64,000 nucleotides of DNA from Mycobacterium kyogaense (lineage in GTDB: Bacteria; Actinomycetota; Actinomycetes; Mycobacteriales; Mycobacteriaceae). This document shows, one piece after another, positions 1 to 8,018 of this stretch. The stretch is taken from positions 92,860 through 156,859 of the forward strand of contig NZ_QJUA01000008.1 in assembly GCF_003254575.1 (NCBI RefSeq), in the 5' to 3' direction. The stretch's first letter is position 1; each line of letters begins with the position of its first letter. The translations under genes were made by a program, and so were the position numbers. The notes beneath the pieces are model-generated. The model was given only the letters and a program-made list of their open reading frames with translations, did no database searches and was not told where the DNA came from.

Positions 1-75
1 CGTGGTCAACGCGGTGGTACCGATCTTGACGACCACCGATCGGGCGGTGCGAACCGCCTCGCGGTGAAGGCTCAT
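1..75 (-). CDS. proB: Glutamate 5-kinase, N-terminal fragment (cut by window edge)
   Basis: Only the first 25 codons lie in the window. They read MSLHREAVRTARSVVVKIGT and continue TALTT, which matches the start of actinobacterial ProB: a basic leader, then the VVVKIGT strand of the amino-acid-kinase fold that begins the ATP-binding region. ProB phosphorylates glutamate in the first step of proline synthesis. The ATG lies four bases after the obgE stop, so it is very likely the last-transcribed neighbour of the rplU-rpmA-obgE operon. In M. tuberculosis proB also follows obg, which supports the call despite the short fragment. Confidence 0.85.
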   Translation of the reverse strand, partial: MSLHREAVRTARSVVVKIGTTALTT

Positions 76-79
76 CGTC

Positions 80-1543
80 TCATCGCTCTTCGCGCGAGCG
101 CTCATCGTCCGGACTCTCCCGACGCGCTTTCCTCGCCGCCTTGCGCTCGTCGGCCGACACCCGGTCGCTCTGTTCGAGCCGGATGTCGGTGCCGCGGCCG
201 GACAGGTGCACGTCGACGCCGGCGGGCGTCTGCGGCTCCCAGTCGAACGTCATGTCGCCGATGGTCACCGCGCAGCCCGGCCGGGCGCCGAGTTTGAGCA
301 GTTCGTCTTCGACGCCCAGGCGCGCCAACCGGTCACCGAGATAGCCGACGGCTTCGTCGTTCTCGAAGTTCGTCTGCGCCACCCAGCGCTGCGGGCGGGT
401 GCCGCGGACGACGAAGCCGCCCTGGCCGTCCGGTTCGACGGAGAACGAGGTCTCGTCGACCGGCACGGGCCGGATCACCGGGCGCCGAGGGACCACCTCG
501 GGTTGCGCCGCGCGGTAGGCCGCGACCATGTCCCACAGCGCGAACGTCAACTGCCGCAAGCCTTCTCGAGCAACCGTGGACACCTCGAATACCGGCCAGC
601 CGAATGTCGAGGCGATCTCCTCGGACACGAAGTCGGCGAGCTCGCGGGCTTCGGGTACGTCGATCTTGTTGAGTACCACCGCGCGCGGGCGCTCGGCGAG
701 ATCACCGAGCGTGTTGTCACCCTGCAGTGTCGGGGTGTAGGCGGCGATCTCGGCTTCGAGCGCCTCGATGTCGGAGATCGGATCGCGGCCGGGTTCCAGC
801 GTCGCGCAGTCGACCACGTGCACGAGCACCGCGCAGCGCTCGATGTGGCGCAGGAAGTCCAGCCCCAGCCCGCGGCCTTCAGAAGCACCCGGGATCAGTC
901 CGGGAACATCGGCGACGGTGAACGTGTGGTCGCCTGCGGAGACGACGCCGAGGTTCGGCGCGAGCGTCGTGAACGGATAGTCGGCGATCTTCGGCTTGGC
1001 CGCCGAGATCGCGGAAACCAGCGAGGACTTGCCTGCGGACGGAAACCCGACCAGGCCGACGTCGGCGACGGTCTTCAGTTCGAGCGTGAGGTCGCGGATC
1101 TCACCCTTTTCGCCCAACAGCGCGAATCCGGGCGCCTTGCGCGCCCGCGACGCCAAGGCCGCGTTGCCGAGTCCGCCGCGGCCACCCGCGGCCGCCTCGA
1201 AGCGTGTGCCGGGGCCGACGAGGTCGGCCAGCAACCGCCCCTGCTCGTCGAGTACGACAGTGCCGTCAGGCACCTTGACCTCGAGATCGGCGCCTGCGGC
1301 CCCGTCCCGGTTGCTGCCGGCACCCTGCTTTCCGGACGGAGCGACCACGTGCGGGTGAAAGTGGAAGTCGAGCAGCGTGTGCACCTGCGGGTCGACGACG
1401 AACACGATGCTTCCGCCGCGTCCGCCGTTGCCGCCGTCCGGTCCGCCGAGAGGCTTGAACTTCTCGCGGTGCACCGATGCGCAGCCGTTGCCGCCGTTAC
1501 CCGCCCTTGCGTGAATCACCACGCGGTCGACGAAGCGGGTCAT
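80..1543 (-). CDS. obgE: GTPase ObgE/CgtA
   Basis: This is an Obg-family GTPase of 487 residues that binds the 50S subunit and couples ribosome assembly to growth state. The N-terminal glycine-rich Obg fold is clear ([29 protein letters not shown]). The G domain follows from about residue 158 with P-loop GFPSAGKSS, switch [15 protein letters not shown] and NKID motifs. The C-terminal OCT domain carries [20 protein letters not shown], and a charged mycobacterial tail closes the protein. Length is close to the 479 residues of the M. tuberculosis protein. It is co-oriented with rpmA upstream and proB downstream, the conserved actinobacterial order. Confidence 0.98.
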   Translation of the reverse strand: MTRFVDRVVIHARAGNGGNGCASVHREKFKPLGGPDGGNGGRGGSIVFVVDPQVHTLLDFHFHPHVVAPSGKQGAGSNRDGAAGADLEVKVPDGTVVLDEQGRLLADLVGPGTRFEAAAGGRGGLGNAALASRARKAPGFALLGEKGEIRDLTLELKTVADVGLVGFPSAGKSSLVSAISAAKPKIADYPFTTLAPNLGVVSAGDHTFTVADVPGLIPGASEGRGLGLDFLRHIERCAVLVHVVDCATLEPGRDPISDIEALEAEIAAYTPTLQGDNTLGDLAERPRAVVLNKIDVPEARELADFVSEEIASTFGWPVFEVSTVAREGLRQLTFALWDMVAAYRAAQPEVVPRRPVIRPVPVDETSFSVEPDGQGGFVVRGTRPQRWVAQTNFENDEAVGYLGDRLARLGVEDELLKLGARPGCAVTIGDMTFDWEPQTPAGVDVHLSGRGTDIRLEQSDRVSADERKAARKARRESPDDERSREER

Positions 1544-1569
1544 CGATGTTCTCCTCTCTCAGTGCCGAA

Positions 1570-1618
1570 ATCGACGTCTGGGCGCCAAAATGCGAGTGCG
1601 TGGCGCCCGAACGTCGAT
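1570..1618. repeat. Long inverted repeat between rpmA and obgE
   Basis: Two 18-nt arms, ATCGACGTCTGGGCGCCA at 1570-1587 and its near-complement at 1601-1618, match at 16 of 18 positions around a 13-nt loop. The element fills most of the 95-bp gap between two genes normally cotranscribed. It has no following U-tract. It may be a processing or attenuation hairpin that lowers obgE relative to the ribosomal protein genes, or a dispersed intergenic repeat. Confidence 0.7.
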
Positions 1619-1638
1619 CTCGACGATGGAGAAAGAGG

Positions 1639-1905
1639 TCAGGCGTCGGTGCGGGTGACCCGCACGATGTTGACGTACTTGCGCCCGCGCTTGGTGCCGA
1701 ACTCGACTGCGCCGGGCGCGGTCGCGAACAGGGTGTCGTCACCGCCACGGCCGACGTTGACGCCGGGATGGAAGTGAGTGCCGCGCTGACGGACCAGGAT
1801 CTCGCCGGCCTTGACGACCTGTCCGCCGAAGCGCTTGACGCCGAGCCGCTGGGCGGCTGAGTCGCGACCGTTGCGTGAGCTGGAAGCGCCCTTCTTGTGT
1901 GCCAT
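1639..1905 (-). CDS. rpmA: 50S ribosomal protein L27
   Basis: An 88-residue protein that starts [31 protein letters not shown], the invariant bL27 N-terminus that reaches towards the peptidyl-transferase centre, and continues with the family motif [13 protein letters not shown]. Length is normal for the family. No N-terminal cleavage extension of the Firmicutes type is present. It follows rplU after a 17-base gap, the usual rplU-rpmA pair. A long hairpin separates it from obgE downstream. Confidence 0.98.
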   Translation of the reverse strand: MAHKKGASSSRNGRDSAAQRLGVKRFGGQVVKAGEILVRQRGTHFHPGVNVGRGGDDTLFATAPGAVEFGTKRGRKYVNIVRVTRTDA

Positions 1906-1922
1906 GTCTGTCGCTCCCGTCG

Positions 1923-2246
1923 TTACTTGATGCCGGTGACCTTGAGAACCGTCAGCTGCTGACGGTGCCCCTGGCGCTTGTGATAACCGGTCTTGTTCTT
2001 GAACTTGTGGATGCGGATCTTCGGACCCTTGGTGTGCTCGAGGACCTCGCCGGTGACCGCGACCTTCTCCAGCGCCTTCGCGTCGGTGGTCACGTCGGCT
2101 CCGTCGACGACGAGCGCCACGGGCAGCGACACCGTGCCACCGGGCTCGACGTCGAGCTTCTCCACCTTGACGATGTCACCGGCGGCGACCTTGTACTGCT
2201 TGCCACCGGTCTTGACGATCGCGTACGTGGCTTTCTGCGCTGCCAT
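1923..2246 (-). CDS. rplU: 50S ribosomal protein L21
   Basis: A 107-residue bL21 protein. The diagnostic N-terminus [17 protein letters not shown] and the C-terminal RNA-binding signature [23 protein letters not shown] are both present. It binds 23S rRNA in the large subunit. It is the first gene of the rplU-rpmA-obgE-proB unit, and a promoter is proposed in the gap to rne. The ATG at 2246 leaves a 160-base leader region. Confidence 0.98.
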   Translation of the reverse strand: MAAQKATYAIVKTGGKQYKVAAGDIVKVEKLDVEPGGTVSLPVALVVDGADVTTDAKALEKVAVTGEVLEHTKGPKIRIHKFKNKTGYHKRQGHRQQLTVLKVTGIK

Positions 2247-2364
2247 CGTTGGTCATCCTCTACTTCGCGTGCGGGCGCGCATCACCTGACGGTCTGCGTG
2301 CGGATCTTGGTGCGGGATCTGGCATCCCTGCCTCGGGCCGGCTGTGGGCAGGCCCTGGAGACAA

Positions 2365-2401
2365 CTGCTCAAGGTTACGTGAGCAGCGGGTTGAGGGTCA
2401 A
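2365..2401 (-). promoter_or_regulatory. Candidate sigma-A promoter and hairpin ahead of rplU
   Basis: On the minus strand TTGACC (2396-2401) is followed after 18 bases by TAACCT (2372-2377), which fits a mycobacterial -35/-10 pair. The -10 falls in the loop of a perfect 7-bp inverted repeat, CTGCTCA (2365-2371) with TGAGCAG (2380-2386). The hairpin sits directly after the rne stop and could end rne transcription while the embedded promoter restarts for rplU. This is a motif call only. Confidence 0.45.
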
Positions 2402-2406
2402 ACCGC

Positions 2407-5400
2407 TCAGTCGTTACTGGGCGGCCCCGCCGGTCGTGCGGCGGCGCGGCGACGCTGCCGCACGGGCCGGACAGCGACGGCAGCGGGCTGCTCGTCCTCC
2501 TCGTCGTCGGAGTCGTCATCGTCGGAATCGTCATCGTCAGAGTCCTCGTCCGAATCGTCGTCATCCGAGTCATCGTCCGAATCGTCGTCGAAGTCGTCGT
2601 CGGCATCCTCGTCGTCGTCATCGTCGTCGTCTTCGTCGTCGAGCACGTCGATGTCGTCGTCTTCGGAGTCCTCGTCATCATCCGAGTCGTCATCATCCGA
2701 GTCGTCGAAGTCGTCGTCGAGTTCCTCGTCCTCGGTGTCGACGACCGCGGCCCGGATGGTGTCCGGATCGAGCTCGGCGACCTCGTCGGGGGTACCGGTG
2801 GCCTCAGCATCGAGGTCGTGATCGTGGTCGTGCTCGCCGTCGTGCTCGTCGTCCTTGCCGTTGGCCGCGGCCATAGCCTTGAACATCGGATGCTCGCCGG
2901 GCGAATGCGCGGGCACCTTGGCGACCTGGACTTCCTGCTGCGCGGCACCGCGCTTGCCACGCTTGCCGCGCCGGCCACCGCCGCCGCCACCGCTGCCATT
3001 GGCGTTGCCGTTGCCATTGCCATTGCCGTTGCCACCGCCGTTGGAATCCGCCCTGCGACCGCCGCCCGAGGCGGTGTCGACCGGATCGCCGTGCAGCATG
3101 ATGCCGCGTCCGCCGCAGTGCGCACACGTGGTGGAGAACGCCTCGATCAGGCCGGTGCCGAGCCGTTTGCGGGTCAGCTGCACCAGCCCCAGCGACGTCA
3201 CCTCCGACACCTGGTGCCGGGTGCGGTCACGGGCCAGCGCCTCGGTCAGCCGGCGCAGCACCAGGTCACGGTTCGATTCGAGCACCATGTCGATGAAGTC
3301 GATGACCACGATGCCGCCGATGTCGCGCAGCCGCAGTTGCCGCACGATCTCCTCGGCGGCTTCCAGGTTGTTCCGGGTCACCGTCTGCTCGAGGTTGCCG
3401 CCCGATCCGGTGAACTTGCCGGTGTTGACGTCGACGACCGTCATCGCCTCGGTGCGGTCGATCACCAGGGTGCCGCCTGACGGGAGCCACACCTTGCGGT
3501 CCATCGCCTTGGCCAGCTGCTCGTCGATGCGGTGCACCGCGAACACGTCGGGCCCGTCGGAACCGGCCGGCTCGTAGCGCTCCATCCGGGCCAGCAGTTC
3601 CGGAGCGACGCCGGTGACGTAGTCGTTGATCGTCTTCCAGGCGTCGTCTCCGGACACGATCAGCTTGGAGAAATCCTCGTTGAACAGGTCTCGGATCACC
3701 TTGACCAGCACGTCGGGCTCTTCGTAGAGCGCCACGGCCGCGCCGGCCTTCTTCTGGGTGATCTCGGCGGCCTTGGCCTCGATCTCGGTCCACCGCTGCT
3801 GCAACCGCTCGACGTCACTGCGGATGTCGTCTTCTTTGACGCCTTCGGACGCGGTGCGGATGATCACGCCGGCGTTGGACGGCACCACCTCGCGCAGGAT
3901 CTCCTTCAGCCGCTGCCGTTCGGTGTCGGGCAGCTTGCGGCTGATGCCGGTGGAGGAGGCGCCGGGCACGTAGACCAGGTAGCGGCCGGCAAGGGAGACC
4001 TGCGTGGTCAGCCGGGCACCCTTGTGTCCGACCGGGTCCTTGCTTACCTGCACGACCACGTAGTCGCCGGGTTTGAGCGCCTGTTCGATCTTGCGTTGGG
4101 CGCCGCCGAGACCGGCAGCCTCCCAGTTCACCTCACCGGCGTAGAGCACACCGTTGCGGCCGCGGCCGATGTCGACGAACGCCGCCTCCATCGACGGCAG
4201 CACGTTCTGCACGATGCCGAGATAGATGTTGCCGACCAGGGACACCTGCGCCGCAGAGGTGATGAAATGTTCGACGACGACGCCGTCCTCCATCACCGCG
4301 ATCTGGGTGTAGCGAGCACCCTCGTGCGGCGGCTCGCTACGGACCTTGTCCCGCACCACCATCGTGCGTGCGACGGACTCGCGCCGGGCGAGGAACTCGG
4401 CCTCGGACAGGATCGGGGGGCGACGCCGGCCCGCATCGCGGCCGTCCCGGCGGCGCTGACGCTTGGCCTCCAGGCGGGTGGAGCCGCTGATGCCCTGGAT
4501 CTCGGAGTCCGACGAGCCCTTCGCGGCCTTGCCGCGCGGCTCGCGCTCGTGGACGACCGTGTTGGGCGGATCGTCGGGCGACGAACTGCTGTCGTTGTCG
4601 TTGTCGGCGCCGGACTTGCGGCGACGACGGCGGCGGCGACGACGGGTCGCACCCTCGGTGCCGTTGTCGTCCTCGGCGTTGTCGTCGTCGTCACCGTCAT
4701 CGGCGTCGGCGTCGGATTCGGCGGTCTCCCCGGACTCGGCCGACGGCTCGTCGTCGTCGCTGCCCGACTCGTCACCGTTCTGTTCACCACGGCCACGGCC
4801 TCGGCCGCGACGGCCCCGGCGTCGGCGTTTGGCCGACGGGCGGCCGGACGAGTCATCGTCGGTGTCGGTGTCCGATTCCTGGTCCGAGTCGGACCCCGAG
4901 TCGGACCCCGAGTCGGACCCCGAGTCGGACTCTGAGGCGGTGTCGTCCCCGTCCTCGTCGTCGTCGCTGCTGCTGCGGTCGGCGCGGGCCGCACGCACCA
5001 CCGGTTGCGGCGCGACGAACAGCGGCAGGTAGTCGGCCGGTTCGGCCTCGACCGCGGGCGGCGTCTCCAGGATCAGCCGCGACTCCGGCTCCTCCTCGGC
5101 GGGCGCGTCGGGCTGCTGCTCGGCAACCGGCGCCGGTTCGGGGGCTGGTTCGGGCGCGGGTTCGACGGCCTCGGGCTCGGCTGCCGGTTCAGGCTCGGCC
5201 AGCGCCGCACGTACGCGGTCGGCCTCCTCGCGGCCGATCGTCGAGTGTGCGCTGCGGGTGCGCCCGTCGAGCTCAACGAGCGCGTCGATGATGCGCCTGC
5301 TCGTCGTCCCCAGCACCCGGGCCAGGGAGTGCACCCTCAGGCGTTCGGGCGTCGGAGGTGCGGGAGCCGCCGACTCTGTCGGCTGCGCCTCCGCGGGCGA

Positions 5401-5451
5401 AGCGGTGGCGGGGTCGTGAAGATCGTCACCCAGATGGTCATTGTCGGCCAC
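2407..5451 (-). CDS. rne: Ribonuclease E/G family endoribonuclease
   Basis: A 1014-residue RNase E, the main mRNA-decay and rRNA-processing endonuclease of mycobacteria. The central catalytic core holds an S1 RNA-binding domain (about residues 400-445, GNIYLGIVQNVLPSMEAAFVDIG), the metal-binding aspartates in VVDVNTGKF (about 674) and VVIDFIDM (about 717), and the Zn-link CAHCGGRG (about 778). The core is flanked by low-complexity arms: an N-terminal Pro/Ala/Glu and Asp/Ser/Arg-rich region with a GSDS repeat, and a C-terminal tail of very long Asp/Ser runs ending in a basic patch. Both arms are disordered, as in mycobacterial RNase E, but the acidic tail is long. M. tuberculosis Rne is about 953 residues. 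Confidence 0.97.
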   Translation of the reverse strand: MADNDHLGDDLHDPATASPAEAQPTESAAPAPPTPERLRVHSLARVLGTTSRRIIDALVELDGRTRSAHSTIGREEADRVRAALAEPEPAAEPEAVEPAPEPAPEPAPVAEQQPDAPAEEEPESRLILETPPAVEAEPADYLPLFVAPQPVVRAARADRSSSDDDEDGDDTASESDSGSDSGSDSGSDSDQESDTDTDDDSSGRPSAKRRRRGRRGRGRGRGEQNGDESGSDDDEPSAESGETAESDADADDGDDDDNAEDDNGTEGATRRRRRRRRRKSGADNDNDSSSSPDDPPNTVVHEREPRGKAAKGSSDSEIQGISGSTRLEAKRQRRRDGRDAGRRRPPILSEAEFLARRESVARTMVVRDKVRSEPPHEGARYTQIAVMEDGVVVEHFITSAAQVSLVGNIYLGIVQNVLPSMEAAFVDIGRGRNGVLYAGEVNWEAAGLGGAQRKIEQALKPGDYVVVQVSKDPVGHKGARLTTQVSLAGRYLVYVPGASSTGISRKLPDTERQRLKEILREVVPSNAGVIIRTASEGVKEDDIRSDVERLQQRWTEIEAKAAEITQKKAGAAVALYEEPDVLVKVIRDLFNEDFSKLIVSGDDAWKTINDYVTGVAPELLARMERYEPAGSDGPDVFAVHRIDEQLAKAMDRKVWLPSGGTLVIDRTEAMTVVDVNTGKFTGSGGNLEQTVTRNNLEAAEEIVRQLRLRDIGGIVVIDFIDMVLESNRDLVLRRLTEALARDRTRHQVSEVTSLGLVQLTRKRLGTGLIEAFSTTCAHCGGRGIMLHGDPVDTASGGGRRADSNGGGNGNGNGNGNANGSGGGGGGRRGKRGKRGAAQQEVQVAKVPAHSPGEHPMFKAMAAANGKDDEHDGEHDHDHDLDAEATGTPDEVAELDPDTIRAAVVDTEDEELDDDFDDSDDDDSDDDEDSEDDDIDVLDDEDDDDDDDEDADDDFDDDSDDDSDDDDSDEDSDDDDSDDDDSDDEEDEQPAAVAVRPVRQRRRAAARPAGPPSND
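4884..4931 (-). repeat. Four-copy 12-bp tandem repeat inside rne
   Basis: The unit ccgagtcggacc is repeated at 4884, 4896, 4908 and 4920, with one mismatch in the last base of copy four. It encodes GSDS repeats in the N-terminal disordered arm of RNase E. Twelve-base periodicity keeps the frame, so copy number can change without breaking the gene. Confidence 0.9.
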
Positions 5452-5761
5452 GTATTCTCCTCAAGCCCCCGGGCGCGTCGTTTGCTGACGCGGCCACGCG
5501 AGGGCTACTGACTATTGGGTCCGGGCCACTTGAGCCCGAACTGTTGTTGGTCTCGCTCCGAGACATCCCGACGGGAAGTTCTCGGTGCCGGTCTGAATGA
5601 TGGCTGGACGGTCGGCGCCACATCGGGGTAGCGATGGTCGCAGTCGTCGAAGTCTTCATCCGAGTGACCAACCCGGGGTAGTCAGGCCAGTCGCTCGCGC
5701 CCAGTATCCCACATCACTGCGGAGGAACCCGAAACGCGGCGTCAGCGGGTCGGCGAGCCGC
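5452..5761. other. rne-ndk intergenic region, probable rne leader
   Basis: This 310-bp gap has no convincing coding frame. It lies upstream of rne and downstream of ndk on the same strand. Mycobacterial rne genes are known to have a long 5' leader with autoregulation through RNase E cleavage, so a leader is expected here. On the minus strand a GATACT element occurs near 5715-5720 and could be a -10 box, without a good -35. No known riboswitch was recognised. Confidence 0.4.
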
Positions 5762-6172
5762 TCAGCTGGCGGGGAACCAGAGCTCGATCTCGCGCGCGGC
5801 GGACTCCGGGGAATCGGAACCGTGCACCAGGTTGAACTGCGTCTCCAGGCCCAGATCACCGCGGATGGTGCCCGGGACGGCCTTCTCGACCGGGTCGGTC
5901 CCACCGGCCAGCTGCCGGAACGCGGCGATCGCGCGCGGCCCCTCGAGCACGGCTGCCACGACCGGACCGGACGTGATGAACTCCAGCAGCGAGTCGAAGA
6001 ACGGTTTGCCGTCGTGCTCGGCGTAGTGGGCGCGCGCCAGCGCGTCGTCGACGTTCTTGAGCTCGAGCGCAGCGACGGTCAGTCCCTTGGCTTCGATCCG
6101 GCTGATGATCTCGCCGATGAGCCGGCGGGCCACGCCGTCGGGCTTGATGAGGACGAGGGTTCGCTCTGTCAC
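5762..6172 (-). CDS. ndk: Nucleoside diphosphate kinase
   Basis: A 136-residue Ndk that transfers the gamma phosphate between nucleotides through a phosphohistidine. The GTG start at 6172 gives the canonical N-terminus [14 protein letters not shown]; an upstream extension in this frame has no Ndk similarity. The catalytic histidine sits in FNLVHGSDS (about residue 117), and the Kpn-loop and C-terminal [11 protein letters not shown] signature are intact. Length equals the M. tuberculosis enzyme. It lies between rne and a DUF4233 gene, as in other mycobacteria. Confidence 0.98.
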   Translation of the reverse strand: MTERTLVLIKPDGVARRLIGEIISRIEAKGLTVAALELKNVDDALARAHYAEHDGKPFFDSLLEFITSGPVVAAVLEGPRAIAAFRQLAGGTDPVEKAVPGTIRGDLGLETQFNLVHGSDSPESAAREIELWFPAS

Positions 6173-6204
6173 GGCCGACAGCCTACCCATACGTCTCGGA
6201 CGAT

Positions 6205-6603
6205 CTACTCCGTGCCGTGTTCGAGGTCGCGCTGCTGCCCGGGCAGCAGGCCCCGCCTCTGGCGGCGCAGCACTTCGGCCCGCAGGTAGGCGATCAGCAG
6301 CCACACCACCACGAAGAGCAGACCGATGAAGCCGATTCCCGGGTAGAGGAGCCAGCCGGCCACCAGCAGGAGTTGCACCCCGAGGTTGGCCCAGATGGCC
6401 CAGGGGCGGCCCTGCACGCCGGCCATCAGCAGCAGCAGGACCGCCACGCCGACCACATAACCGATCGAGGGTCCGCTCAGGCCGCCACCGACGGCACCGA
6501 CCACCGGCAGCGCGAGCAGCACCACGATGGCCTCGAGGATGAGGATGCCGGCCATGACGCCGCGGAAGCTCTTCCACGGATCGGGCGGGGTCGGGGCGCT
6601 CAT
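6205..6603 (-). CDS. DUF4233 membrane protein
   Basis: A 132-residue protein with four hydrophobic segments (about residues 18-40, 47-64, 68-85 and 90-108) and a basic, Gln-rich C-terminus. It matches the DUF4233 family encoded between folC and ndk throughout mycobacteria (Rv2446c in M. tuberculosis). Its ATG overlaps the folC stop by four bases (ATGA), so it is translationally coupled to folC. Function is unknown; conservation of position suggests only co-expression. Confidence 0.9.
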   Translation of the reverse strand: MSAPTPPDPWKSFRGVMAGILILEAIVVLLALPVVGAVGGGLSGPSIGYVVGVAVLLLLMAGVQGRPWAIWANLGVQLLLVAGWLLYPGIGFIGLLFVVVWLLIAYLRAEVLRRQRRGLLPGQQRDLEHGTE

Positions 6604-8018
6604 GCCGGGTCCTTACCGAACAGCGTGCGCGCCAGCCCGGCGGTGACGACGGATCCGGTGATCACGATCCCGGCGCCGCTCATGCCGCCGGCGCCCTCGA
6701 CGTCACCACCCGAGTCCTCGACCAGCGCGGTGGCCGTCTCGATCGCGTCGGGCAGCGTGGCCGCGACGACGACCCGCTCGGGGCCGAAGACCTCCTCGGC
6801 TTTGACGGCCAGGGCGTCGGTCTCCAGCGCGCGCGGTGAGCCGTTGGTGGTGACGACGATCTGGTCGAAGGCCGGCTCGAGGGCCGCCAGGATTCCGTCG
6901 ACGTCCTTGTCGGCCATCACCGACACCACCCCGACCAGGAAGCGGAAGTCGAACTCCTCGGCGAGCGCGGAGGCCAACGCCGCCGCTCCCGCCGGGTTGT
7001 GGGCGGCATCGATGAAAACCGTTGGAGCGCTCCGCATCCGCTCCAGCCGACCTGGCGATGAGGCGGCCGCGAACCCGGCACGCACCGCGTCGACGTCGAG
7101 CTGACGGTCCGCGCCGGCGCCGAAGAACGCCTCGACGGCGGCGAGCGCGAGAACGGCGTTGTGTGCCTGGTGTTCACCGTGCAGCGGCAGGAAGATCTCC
7201 GAATAGCGGCCACCGAGCCCCTGCAGTTCGAGCATCTGCCCGCCGATCGCCACCTGGCGATAGAGCACCGCGAACTCGGAGTCTTCGCGCGCCACCGCTG
7301 CATCGGCGCGCACCGCGGCGGCCAGCAGCACCTCCATCGCCTCCGGTACCTGGCGGCCGATCACCGCGACGGTGTCCGTCGGCACCAGATCGTCGGCCTG
7401 GCGGGTGATGATGCCCGCCTTCTCGCCGGCGATCTCGGCAATGGTGTCACCCAGATAATCGGTGTGGTCCATGCCGATCGGCGTGATCACCGCGACGGGC
7501 GCGTTGACCACATTGGTCGCATCCCACCGGCCGCCGAGGCCGACCTCGACGACGGCCACGTCGATCGGGGCGTCGGCGAAGGCGGCGAAGGCCATCGCGG
7601 TCACCACTTCGAATTTCGAGCAGCGCGGACCTCCCCCGGCCTCGGACTGCCGATCGACCAGCTCCACGAACGGTTCGATCTCCCGGTAGGTGTCGACGTA
7701 GGCGGCCGGGCTGATCGGCCGCCCGTCGATGGAGATCCGCTCGACGGCCGACTGCAGGTGCGGGCTGGTGGTTCGGCCGGTGCGTCGATGCAGCGCCGTG
7801 AGCAACGAGTCGACCATCCTGGCCACCGACGTCTTGCCGTTCGTGCCGGCGATGTGGATCGACGGGTAGCCGTTCTGCGGCGACCCGAGGAGTTCCAGCA
7901 GCGCAGAAATTCGGGCCGTGCTGGGCTCGATCTTGGTTTCCGGCCACCGCTGGTCGAGCAGGTGCTCGACCTGCAGCAGCGCTGCGATCTCGTCGGGTGC
8001 GGGCTCGGGAGTGCTCAC
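6600..8018 (-). CDS. folC: Bifunctional folylpolyglutamate synthase/dihydrofolate synthase
   Basis: A 472-residue Mur-ligase-family enzyme that adds glutamate to dihydropteroate and folates. The ATP-binding loop [18 protein letters not shown] is at about residues 56-73. Further family motifs are [11 protein letters not shown], a DHTDYLG segment, and the C-terminal [10 protein letters not shown] and [10 protein letters not shown]. The GTG start at 8018 overlaps the valS stop by four bases (GTGA), and upstream in-frame sequence is unrelated to FolC. Length is near the 487 residues of M. tuberculosis FolC. Neighbours valS and DUF4233 are the conserved mycobacterial context. Confidence 0.97.
   Translation of the reverse strand: MSTPEPAPDEIAALLQVEHLLDQRWPETKIEPSTARISALLELLGSPQNGYPSIHIAGTNGKTSVARMVDSLLTALHRRTGRTTSPHLQSAVERISIDGRPISPAAYVDTYREIEPFVELVDRQSEAGGGPRCSKFEVVTAMAFAAFADAPIDVAVVEVGLGGRWDATNVVNAPVAVITPIGMDHTDYLGDTIAEIAGEKAGIITRQADDLVPTDTVAVIGRQVPEAMEVLLAAAVRADAAVAREDSEFAVLYRQVAIGGQMLELQGLGGRYSEIFLPLHGEHQAHNAVLALAAVEAFFGAGADRQLDVDAVRAGFAAASSPGRLERMRSAPTVFIDAAHNPAGAAALASALAEEFDFRFLVGVVSVMADKDVDGILAALEPAFDQIVVTTNGSPRALETDALAVKAEEVFGPERVVVAATLPDAIETATALVEDSGGDVEGAGGMSGAGIVITGSVVTAGLARTLFGKDPA

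Noticed and set aside
206..1777. A 523-codon open frame opposite obgE and rpmA
   Set aside because: It is antisense to two well-supported genes, its translation is Arg/Gly/His-rich without domains, and such frames are expected in GC-rich DNA.
2249..2821. A Ser-rich open frame (SSSESSSS) on the plus strand
   Set aside because: It is the antisense shadow of the Asp/Ser codon runs in the RNase E tail, not a serine-repeat protein.
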